DNA of 64,000 nucleotides, from positions 3,038,001-3,102,000 of the forward strand of contig NZ_VFOO01000001.1 of NCBI RefSeq assembly GCF_006716115.1, in the 5' to 3' direction. This document shows, piece after piece, positions 34,914 to 41,783 of this stretch (the stretch's first letter is position 1; every line of letters starts with the position of its first letter). A program made the position numbers and the translations under genes. The notes beneath the pieces are model-generated. The model was not told the DNA's origin. It saw nothing but the letters and a program-made list of their open reading frames with translations, and ran no database searches. Origin of the DNA: Subtercola boreus. Lineage in GTDB: Bacteria; Actinomycetota; Actinomycetes; Actinomycetales; Microbacteriaceae.

Positions 34914-36698
34914 CTATGAACTGAGGAGACTCGCAGCTAGCTCTGAGGCCTTGACCTTCGCTCCGTCGATGACGTAGGCGAGGCCCGTGCCCGAGATCCA
35001 GGCCCCGACGACTCCGAGCCCCGGATGCTCGTGCACCGCCTCGACCAGAGCGTCGACCCGCGCGCGGTGGCCGCCGGTCGCGAACGCGAGGGAGTCGCGC
35101 CACTCCACGAGGGCGAAGCCGCGCACCTGCGCGTCGGCGAGGGGAAGGCCGAGGAGGGTGGAGGCGTCGCGGAGGGCCTGGGCGCGCGTGACGGTGGGGG
35201 CGGCGGCGGTGCGCTGGGCCGGGCGGCCGGTGGCGGTGGGGCCGGTGGCGGTGGGGGCGGTGGATGTCGCGGGGCTGGCGCCGGGCGGCACTGGGCCAGC
35301 GCCCGCACTCTCGCCCCGGCCGTACGACAGGCGCACCACGTGCCGGCCCGGGCCGGCGGCCGCCGCGAGCCACGGCCACTTGGCGGTTGCGTGGGTCAGC
35401 GCCTTCGCGCCGACGCTCCTGACATCCTCCGCGACCAGCACGCCGGTGCCGCGCGGGGCCGCGTCGAGCTCGGGGGCGTCGAGCACGAGGGTCGCGAGGG
35501 TCACGGCCGAGGAACCTGGCCAGCGTGCATCCGACGCCTGCTCGCTCAGTCCGTCGAGCCCCTGCAGCAGAGTGAGGGCCGCCCGGAAACCGGCCGCGAC
35601 CATGACCGCGTCGGAGCCCAGCACCGAGCCGTCGTCGAGCACGGTCATCCACTCGGCAGGCGCCGCGCCACCCGCGCCAGCGCCGCCCACCCCGCCCGCA
35701 CCCGCGTCACCCGCGCCGTCCGCACCCGCACCCGCACCCGCGCCAGCCGCATCGGCGCCGCCCGCATCGCCACCCGCGCCGTCATCACCGCCCGCACCAG
35801 GCGCCGAAAGGACGCCAACTGCTCCAAGGGCGTCGCTTTCGAACAGTTCGGGTCCTTTCGGCGACGCGGATGCCGCGTGCGACATGTCGACGCGGCGGAT
35901 CCCCCGCACGCCGACGCCGAACCGCAGGTCGACGCCGAACCGTTCGCAGTCGGCGACGAGCGCCTCCACGAGTCGGAACATTCCGCCGTCGATGCCGCCC
36001 ACCGCCGAGCCCGCCTTCGCGCCTGCACCGGTCGCGGGGTCGGGGCGACCACCCGAGGCGGCTGCCGCCGGCTTGCCGCGACGCGCGATCAGCGACATCA
36101 CGGCGCCCGAGAGGGAGCCCTGCACGCCCATCGCCGCGAGGAGTCCCGGCGCGACGGCATCCACGTCGACGAGGTCGGGGTGAGCGGAATGCACCCCCGA
36201 GACGATGGGTGCGACCAGCCGGTCGAGTACCTTCTGGCCCATGCGCCGCCGCACGAGCTCCCCGAGTGACGCCGACTTGCCGACCCGCACCAGCGGCGTG
36301 TAACGGTCCAGCTGGGCGCGCAACACCCCCGACCAGCCGATGATGCGGCGCACGTCGTCCGCGAGCGGAACGCCCGGGATGCCCAGCACCGTGTTCTTCG
36401 GCAGCGGGGCCGCATCGCCCTCCAGCTGCACCCAGGCGCCCTTCGGATTCGGGGTCACCACGGTTCCACCGAGACCCAGTCCGTCGAGGTACGCGGCGAC
36501 CGTGCCTCCGCGGGTCGCGAAGCTCTCGGCTCCCGCATCGAGACGGATGCCCGCAACCTCGTGGGTGGCGACGCAACCGCCGGGCGTCGCCGACGCCTCG
36601 AGAACGGTCACCCGCAGACCCTTCCGCGCGAGGGTGCGCGCGGCGACGAGGCCGGCGACGCCAGCCCCGACGATGACGACACTCCGACCGGCGGGCAC
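34914..36698 (-). CDS. hemG: Coproporphyrinogen/protoporphyrinogen oxidase, enlarged by palindromic and Gly/Ala-rich insertions
   Basis: FAD enzyme (HemY/CgoX type) oxidising coproporphyrinogen III to coproporphyrin III. SVVIVGAGVAGLVAARTLARKG...VLEA at 6-34 binds FAD; GGCVATHEVAGIRLDAGAESF and the C-terminal GVVGAWISGTGLAYVIDGA are family signatures. At 594 residues it is over 100 longer than usual (about 460-480). The excess is a palindromic-element peptide (about residues 279-299), an adjacent stretch of about 50 Gly/Ala/Asp residues, and a Pro/Thr/Ala-rich loop near 465-490. The frame stays open throughout. GTG 36698 lies 5 bp after the hemE stop without a clear ribosome-binding site, which suggests coupling. 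Confidence 0.9.
   Translation of the reverse strand: MPAGRSVVIVGAGVAGLVAARTLARKGLRVTVLEASATPGGCVATHEVAGIRLDAGAESFATRGGTVAAYLDGLGLGGTVVTPNPKGAWVQLEGDAAPLPKNTVLGIPGVPLADDVRRIIGWSGVLRAQLDRYTPLVRVGKSASLGELVRRRMGQKVLDRLVAPIVSGVHSAHPDLVDVDAVAPGLLAAMGVQGSLSGAVMSLIARRGKPAAAASGGRPDPATGAGAKAGSAVGGIDGGMFRLVEALVADCERFGVDLRFGVGVRGIRRVDMSHAASASPKGPELFESDALGAVGVLSAPGAGGDDGAGGDAGGADAAGAGAGAGADGAGDAGAGGVGGAGAGGAAPAEWMTVLDDGSVLGSDAVMVAAGFRAALTLLQGLDGLSEQASDARWPGSSAVTLATLVLDAPELDAAPRGTGVLVAEDVRSVGAKALTHATAKWPWLAAAAGPGRHVVRLSYGRGESAGAGPVPPGASPATSTAPTATGPTATGRPAQRTAAAPTVTRAQALRDASTLLGLPLADAQVRGFALVEWRDSLAFATGGHRARVDALVEAVHEHPGLGVVGAWISGTGLAYVIDGAKVKASELAASLLSS
35802..35863 (-). repeat. Interspersed palindromic element, family 1, copy B (in frame inside hemG)
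   Basis: Imperfect inverted repeat with 23-nt arms around a 16-nt loop. In the sense strand of hemG it reads CGAAAGGACCCGAACTGTTC, loop, GAGCAGTTGGCGTCCTTTCG. Both arms are nearly identical to copy A; only the loop and the flanks differ. It is read in the same phase as copy A and adds about KGPELFESDALGAVGVLS. Confidence 0.85.
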
Positions 36699-36703
36699 GC
36701 GCG

Positions 36704-37873
36704 TCAGGAGGCGGGGTTCGCGGTCGGGGCAGGAGCCGCAGCCGCAGCCGCCTCGCCCGCCACCTCGTGCACGAACGACACCACGCGCGTGAGCACGGCG
36801 GGGTCGGCGTCGGGCGGCACGCCGTGCCCCAGGTTCACCACGTGCGACGGCGCGGCCTTCCCGCGCTCCAGCACGTCGAGCACATGCGCCTCCAGCACCG
36901 GCCACGGCGCAGCAAGAAACGCCGGGTCGATGTTGCCCTGCAGCGGCACCGTTCCGCCGAGGCGGCGGGAGGCCACGTCGAGCGGGATCCGCCAGTCGAC
37001 GCCCATCACGTCGGCGCCGACGTCGTGCATCGCGCCGAGCAGCTCGCCGGTTCCCACGCCGAAGTGCACGATCGGAACGGTGCGGGTCGCGGCATCCGGC
37101 GCCGTGTACTGCAGACCGTGCACGCGGCTGAGTGCGAGGGCGGAGGCGGGGGCGACCTTTGCGGTGTAGTCGGCGAGCGAGAGTGCTCCCGCCCAGGAGT
37201 CGAAGAGCTGCGCGGCGCTCGCCCCGGCGAGCAGCTGGGCGCGGAGGAACGCGCCGGTGACGGAGGCCGTCCACCGCATCAGAGCCTGCCAGGTCTTCGG
37301 GTCGGAGTGCATCATCGTGCGGGCGGCGATGTGGTCCTTCGACGGCCCACCCTCGACGAGGTAGGCGGCAAGGGTGAACGGCGCGCCGGCGAAACCGATG
37401 AGGGGGGTGTCGCCGAGCGCGGCGACCGTGAGCGCGACGGCCTCGGAGATCGGTGCGAGAGCTTTCTCGTCGAGCTCGGGGAGGGCCGCGACATCCAGAG
37501 CCGTGCGCACCGGATGCGGCAGAACCGGACCCTTGCCGGCGACGATCGACACGTCGACGCCCGCCAACTTGATCGGAACGACGATGTCGCTGAAGAAGAT
37601 GCCGGCATCGACGCCGTGGCGGCGCACCGGCTGCAGGGTGATCTCGCTCGCCATCGCAGGGTCGAGGCAGGCGTCGAGCATGTCGGTGCCCACACGGAGC
37701 GCCCGGTACTCGGGGAGGGAGCGGCCGGCCTGCCGCATCATCCAGATCGGGGTGACCGGCCCGCGGGTACCCTGATACGTGGTGACGAGGGGGCTCGCGG
37801 ATGTTCGGCCGCTCTGCAGCGGATGGTCGGCCGGAAGCACCTGCACATCGGCCTCAATCGTGGGAAGACTCAC
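36704..37873 (-). CDS. hemE: Uroporphyrinogen decarboxylase
   Basis: Decarboxylates uroporphyrinogen III to coproporphyrinogen III. 389 residues. PIWMMRQAGRSLPEYR near 42-57 is the substrate-binding signature; FAGAPFTLAAYLVEGG, the active-site Asp in GIFFSDIVVP, and QGNIDP are also present. GTG 37873 was chosen from the family N-terminus; GACACT lies 7 nt before it as a possible -10. It is divergent from hemA and followed directly by hemG. Confidence 0.95.
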   Translation of the reverse strand: MSLPTIEADVQVLPADHPLQSGRTSASPLVTTYQGTRGPVTPIWMMRQAGRSLPEYRALRVGTDMLDACLDPAMASEITLQPVRRHGVDAGIFFSDIVVPIKLAGVDVSIVAGKGPVLPHPVRTALDVAALPELDEKALAPISEAVALTVAALGDTPLIGFAGAPFTLAAYLVEGGPSKDHIAARTMMHSDPKTWQALMRWTASVTGAFLRAQLLAGASAAQLFDSWAGALSLADYTAKVAPASALALSRVHGLQYTAPDAATRTVPIVHFGVGTGELLGAMHDVGADVMGVDWRIPLDVASRRLGGTVPLQGNIDPAFLAAPWPVLEAHVLDVLERGKAAPSHVVNLGHGVPPDADPAVLTRVVSFVHEVAGEAAAAAAPAPTANPAS

Positions 37874-37957
37874 GTACTCCAGTGTCTCAGGGTTTGCTCC
37901 TGTTTTCCCCAACGGGCCGTCGGGCGGAGTGCTGGTGTTCGCAGCGCTGGTGTGAGT

Positions 37958-37975
37958 TCTACAAGACGTCGTAGA
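37958..37975. promoter_or_regulatory. Candidate operator between hemE and hemA
   Basis: TCTAC and GTAGA form an inverted repeat around AAGACGTC, itself containing the palindrome GACGTC. Its right half coincides with the expected -35 of the hemA promoter (17 nt before the -10 at 37993), and it lies about 85 bp upstream of hemE. The regulator is unknown. Confidence 0.45.
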
Positions 37976-37992
37976 TCCTCGGCAATCTCGCA

Positions 37993-37998
37993 TACGAT
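37993..37998 (+). promoter_or_regulatory. -10 box giving a leaderless start for hemA
   Basis: TACGAT followed by GTATTG and then GTG 38005. The 6-nt spacing selects GTG 38005 over the in-frame TTG just before it. Confidence 0.55.
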
Positions 37999-38004
37999 GT
38001 ATTG

Positions 38005-39330
38005 GTGCTGATCTGCCTGACTGCGAGCCATCGCAATGCGAGCTTCACCCTTCTGGAGAAGCTCTCCATCGGCGCACCGTCCGTGGCTCCTTCGCTGGTC
38101 GGCGACAGCGACTTCATCCAGGGTGCTGTGGTTCTCGCGACCTGCAACCGCTTCGAGGCCTACCTCGATGTCGACGAGCCGCTGACCGCCGGGAGCGCCC
38201 TCGCGGCGAGCGAAGTGATCGAGGCCGTGAGCCGGGCATCCGATGTCGACGCCTCCGACGTCTTCGAGGCCGTCACCGTGCTCTCGGGCGACGCCGTGGC
38301 CGAGCACCTCTTCTCCGTGTCGAGCGGGCTCGAGTCGGTCGTCGTCGGCGAAGACGAGATCGCGGGCCAGGTGAAGCGTGCGCTGCAGACCGCCCGGGTG
38401 GAGGGCACCACGTCGTCGGCGCTCGAGCGACTGTTCCAGCGGGCATCCCACACCTCCCGCGACGTCAAGACGAAGACCGGTGTCGGCGGTGCCGGCAGGT
38501 CGCTGGTGCGACTCGCACTCGACCTGGCCGAGAGCCGCGTGACAAGCTGGGCGGGCACGCGCATCCTGCTCGTCGGCACCGGCAAGTACGCGCGCGTCAG
38601 CCTCCTCGCCCTGCAGGAGCGGGGCGCCACCGATTTCTCCGTCTACTCCCCCTCGGGCCGGGTCGCGCCGTTCGCCGCGCGCCACGGGATCCCGCAGGTC
38701 TGGGCTGACGACCTCGTGGACGCCATCGCCGCCTCCGACGTGATCGTGACCGCCAGCCAGTCACCCGTGGCCGTTCTCACCGCTTCCCACTTCACGGAAG
38801 CGCAGGCGGTTCCGGATGCCCTGCAGCGCCGCCTCGTGATCGACCTCGGCCTGCCGCGGAACGTCGACGGAGCCGTCTCGTCGGTCACCGGCGTCGAACT
38901 GCTCGACCTCGAGACGATCAGCCTGCACGCGCCCATCGACGAGTTCGCGTCCACCACGAGCGCGCGCGCCATGGTCGACGAAGCCGCCGCGGAGTACAGC
39001 GCCGCCCGAGTCGAGGCCGAAGTCACCCCCGCCGTCGTCGCGCTGCGCTCCCACTTCTTCGACGTGCTCGATGCCGAGATCACCCGCGCCCAGGGTCGCG
39101 GGGACAGTTCCCCCGAGACGGAGGCGGCGCTCCGCCACCTCGTGGGCGTGCTGCTGCACACCCCGTCGGTGCGCGCCCGCGAACTCGCCCGCGCCGGTGA
39201 GGGCGAGGCGTTCGTCGCGGCCCTCGAGTCCCTGTTCGGCGTGAAGCCGGCCGCCGTCGTGCTGCCGCTCGCAGCCCGCACCGCCGTCGCACCCGCGGCC
39301 TCCGGCTCGACCGCCGCCGACGCTTCCTGA
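38005..39330 (+). CDS. hemA: Glutamyl-tRNA reductase
   Basis: NADPH-dependent reduction of glutamyl-tRNA(Glu) to glutamate-1-semialdehyde, first and usually controlling step of C5 haem synthesis. 441 residues. The catalytic cysteine lies in [11 protein letters not shown] (C47), and the substrate region ASHRNAS is at the start. [13 protein letters not shown] and [17 protein letters not shown] mark the specificity and NADPH-binding domains. The C-terminus has an Ala-rich tail. A leaderless promoter and a candidate operator lie directly upstream; it is divergent from hemE-hemG. Two palindromic repeats follow the stop. Confidence 0.95.
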   Translation: MLICLTASHRNASFTLLEKLSIGAPSVAPSLVGDSDFIQGAVVLATCNRFEAYLDVDEPLTAGSALAASEVIEAVSRASDVDASDVFEAVTVLSGDAVAEHLFSVSSGLESVVVGEDEIAGQVKRALQTARVEGTTSSALERLFQRASHTSRDVKTKTGVGGAGRSLVRLALDLAESRVTSWAGTRILLVGTGKYARVSLLALQERGATDFSVYSPSGRVAPFAARHGIPQVWADDLVDAIAASDVIVTASQSPVAVLTASHFTEAQAVPDALQRRLVIDLGLPRNVDGAVSSVTGVELLDLETISLHAPIDEFASTTSARAMVDEAAAEYSAARVEAEVTPAVVALRSHFFDVLDAEITRAQGRGDSSPETEAALRHLVGVLLHTPSVRARELARAGEGEAFVAALESLFGVKPAAVVLPLAARTAVAPAASGSTAADAS

Positions 39331-39389
39331 CCCACTCCCGGCGCCTGCGCCGCGGGTCCCGCCCACCCACTCTCCGCGCGCGCCGTACT

Positions 39390-39445
39390 CGAGTGGGCGA
39401 AAAGGGCTCTAAAACTGGGTTTTTGGGGCCCAAATTGCCCACTCG
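39390..39445. repeat. Interspersed palindromic element, family 2, copy 2
   Basis: Arms CGAGTGGGCGAAAAGGGCTC and GGGCCCAAATTGCCCACTCG (four mismatches when folded) around a 16-nt loop TAAAACTGGGTTTTTG. First half of the tandem duplication; 60 bp after the hemA stop. Confidence 0.85.
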
Positions 39446-39538
39446 GTGCCGGGCCCACGCGCGGGGTGGCGTCGTGTGCGGGGGTGGGTGCGGCTGGGAG
39501 GGCGACTGCGGCACCCACTCCCCCACACGCGCCGTGCT

Positions 39539-39594
39539 CGAGTGGGCGAATTGGGCCCTAAAGCAGGGTTTTTGGGGCCCAAATCGCCCACCCG
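39539..39594. repeat. Interspersed palindromic element, family 2, copy 3
   Basis: Arms CGAGTGGGCGAATTGGGCCC and GGGCCCAAATCGCCCACCCG around a 16-nt loop TAAAGCAGGGTTTTTG. Second half of the tandem duplication. Some substitutions relative to copy 2 restore pairing between the arms, which hints that the fold is maintained. Confidence 0.85.
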
Positions 39595-39705
39595 GTGCCG
39601 GGCCCACGCGCGGGGTGGCCTCGTGTGCGGGGGTGGGTGCGGCTGGGCGGGCGGGTGGGGGGCGGGTGGGGGGCCGGGAGGCGGGCGGGCTGGCAGAGTG
39701 GAGGC

Positions 39706-40320
39706 ATGACCACTTTTGCGCCGATCGAGACCGCGCGGCTGCGACTGCGACCGCTGCGGGAGAGTGACGCCCGGGACATCCACTCCTACCAGCGGCTGCC
39801 CGAGGTTGTCGAGTACATGTTCTGGGAGGTGCGAACCCTCGAGGAGACCCGCGAGCATCTCGCCCGCCGGCTGCTGACAACCGGACTGGAGAACGACGGC
39901 GATGTGCTGGTGGTCGGGGTCGAACTCGGTGGGGCCGACGGGATCCCGGCGCAGGCACCTCGGCTGATCGGCGAGATCACGGTGTTCCTGCACAGCGTCG
40001 CCAACGGGCAGGCCGAGATCGGCTGGGCGTTCCATCCCGACGTCCAGGGTCGCGGGTATGCGAGCGAGGCGGCGGGCCGGATGCTCGACTGGGCCTTCGC
40101 GGAACTCGACATTCACCGTGTCGAAGCCCACCTCGACCCGCGGAACACCGCCTCGGCGGCGGTCTGCCGACGACTCGGGATGCAGCAGGACGCCCTGCTG
40201 CGCGAGAACCTGCTCTTCAAGGGCGCGTGGGCGGACACCGCGATCTACGGGGTCCTGCGCGACGAACGCGCGGCCTTCGTGGCCGACCGGGGCGGCGCAG
40301 ACGGCGGGGGCGGCGCGTGA
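39706..40320 (+). CDS. GNAT-family N-acetyltransferase (RimJ/RimL-like)
   Basis: 204 residues. IETARLRLRPLRESDARDI is the typical start of the RimJ/RimL subgroup, EIGWAFHPDVQGRGYASEAAG is the acetyl-CoA pyrophosphate loop (motif A, Q-x-x-G-x-G/A type), and NTASAAVCRRLGM closes the domain. It probably acetylates an alpha-amino group of a protein or antibiotic. ATG 39706 is preceded by GGAGG and, at 6-nt spacing, by CAGAGT. Its stop overlaps the start of the Nudix gene. Confidence 0.88.
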   Translation: MTTFAPIETARLRLRPLRESDARDIHSYQRLPEVVEYMFWEVRTLEETREHLARRLLTTGLENDGDVLVVGVELGGADGIPAQAPRLIGEITVFLHSVANGQAEIGWAFHPDVQGRGYASEAAGRMLDWAFAELDIHRVEAHLDPRNTASAAVCRRLGMQQDALLRENLLFKGAWADTAIYGVLRDERAAFVADRGGADGGGGA

Positions 40321-40724
40321 GCGTGCTCCCTCCGATCCGCGTGGCGGCGGTCGTGCTGCTGCGGGAGCGACGGGTGCTCATGGTGACGGCCCGGGCCCGC
40401 GACGTGCTCTACCTCCCGGGCGGCAAGATCGACGCGGGTGAGACTGCCGCCGAAGCGCTCGTGCGGGAGTGCCGCGAGGAGATCGCGGTCGGGCTGGAGG
40501 GGGCGAGCATCCAGAGCCTGTTCACGGTGACAGTGCAGGCGCACGGCGAGCCGGAGGGGCGGATGGTCGCGATGGAGCTCTTCGCTGCGACGACGCCCGA
40601 CGAGCCCACGGCGTCATCCGAGGTCGACTCGGTGCACTGGGTGACCTCGGCCGACGCGGGCCGCTGCCCACCCGCCGGGGTCGAGACTCTCGCACGCCTC
40701 GTCGCCCTCGACCTGATCGACTGA
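40317..40724 (+). CDS. Nudix hydrolase
   Basis: 135 residues, hydrolysing a nucleoside diphosphate linked to another group. The Nudix box starts GGKIDAGET near residue 35 and ends RECREEI, matching Gx5Ex7REUxEExGU except for its last glycine region. The start AAVVLLRERRVLMV is standard for the fold. GTG 40317 overlaps the GNAT stop as GTGA, so the two are coupled. Substrate not predictable. Confidence 0.88.
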   Translation: MSVLPPIRVAAVVLLRERRVLMVTARARDVLYLPGGKIDAGETAAEALVRECREEIAVGLEGASIQSLFTVTVQAHGEPEGRMVAMELFAATTPDEPTASSEVDSVHWVTSADAGRCPPAGVETLARLVALDLID

Positions 40725-40787
40725 GCCCGGCGCCCCGGCCCGCGCCGCCGCCCGGCACCCGCCACCCGTCGACCGCCCGGCCGCAGC

Positions 40788-41696
40788 TCAGTACACGTAT
40801 TCCAGGATGTCCGTGCCGAGCGTGCGCATCCCGTCGAGCACAGCGAGCCGACCGGTCAGCTCAGCGTCATTGAAGCGCATCGTGATCGCGTACGCGACGC
40901 TCGCGCGGGGGCCGCGCAGCACGCCGACCTCCGAGCGGATGCCGTCGCCCGACCCGGTCTTGTTGACCAGCAGCAGCCCGTGGTCGGAGTGCACGTGCGA
41001 CAGCGGATCCAACCCGAACGCACTCGCCACCATCGACAAGTCGCTGCCGAGGCCGAGCCAGGCGAGCACCTGCTGGCTGGTCGCCACATCGACGATGCTG
41101 CCCTCCGCGAGGTTGCGGAACAGTGTCGCGAGCTCACGCGCCGAGCCGACGGAGAAGTGCGGGGCGTCATCGGGCCCGCGGAAGTCGCGCACCTTGTCGA
41201 GCAGGAACGTGCGGTGCAGCCCCAGCGATTCGCCGCGCGCCCGCACCGCGTCGAGCCCGATGTGCCGGAGCAGGACATTCGTCGCCAGGTTGTCGCTCGA
41301 CGAGCCGACCAGAACGGCCAGGTCGGCGATCGGCAGGGTCGGCACCTGCAGGTGCTGCCAGAGGCCGGTGTCGGCGGCCGAGTCCACGACGGTGCGGTCG
41401 AGGAGGCCGTGCGCCGAGATGTCACGCTGGGTGAGACGTGCGGCGACCTCGATGAGCAACAGAACCTTGCCGAGACTGGCGGTCGGCACAGACAGGTGGT
41501 CGTCGATGGAGAAGAGCACCTTCTCGCTCGCGACATCCAGAGCCGACGCCGTGATCTGCACCCCGGACAGCGCCAACTTCGTCAGCGAGACGAAGCCGCG
41601 CTTGAACGTCTCACTGTCGTGCGGCGCGCTCGAGCGTCGCCCGCTCGGCAGACCGGGCGACGCTCGCCGCCGGTCTTTGCGCATCGGTTGTGCCAC
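40788..41696 (-). CDS. Class A beta-lactamase-related serine hydrolase
   Basis: 302 residues with the three active-site elements of penicillin-recognising enzymes in order: SLGK (S74-K77), SDN (S134-N136) and KTG near 246. The class A Glu166-type omega loop is not clear. No signal peptide or lipobox is visible; the first 35 residues are Arg/Ser-rich, so export is doubtful and a cytoplasmic esterase or peptidase role is possible. GTG 41696 follows AAGGA; an in-frame ATG lies at 41684. Stand-alone gene behind the M13 peptidase. Confidence 0.82.
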   Translation of the reverse strand: MAQPMRKDRRRASPGLPSGRRSSAPHDSETFKRGFVSLTKLALSGVQITASALDVASEKVLFSIDDHLSVPTASLGKVLLLIEVAARLTQRDISAHGLLDRTVVDSAADTGLWQHLQVPTLPIADLAVLVGSSSDNLATNVLLRHIGLDAVRARGESLGLHRTFLLDKVRDFRGPDDAPHFSVGSARELATLFRNLAEGSIVDVATSQQVLAWLGLGSDLSMVASAFGLDPLSHVHSDHGLLLVNKTGSGDGIRSEVGVLRGPRASVAYAITMRFNDAELTGRLAVLDGMRTLGTDILEYVY

Positions 41697-41783
41697 CGTT
41701 GTTTCCTTCGTCTGCGGCCGTCGGGAGCCGCGTCACCTGCACGGGTGCCGGGGCCCCACGACCCCAGCGGTAAAACCTCGAAG

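Larger units (their letters stand above)
39364..39650. repeat. Tandem duplication (149-bp period) in the hemA-GNAT gap
   Basis: Most of the 375-bp gene-free gap is two copies of one unit, offset by 149 bp. Each contains CCCACTC, CGCGCCGT, a family 2 palindrome and then a G/C-rich segment with GGGCCCACGCGCGGGGTGG. The copies differ at scattered positions. The rest of the gap is a G-rich tract (about 39610-39700) that could fold into G-quadruplexes. No ORF with coding character was seen. Confidence 0.8.

Noticed and set aside
36699-37274. Upstream extension of HemG in frame
   Set aside because: It overlaps hemE in another frame and gives an Arg-rich product; HemG homology begins at its FAD motif directly after GTG 36698.
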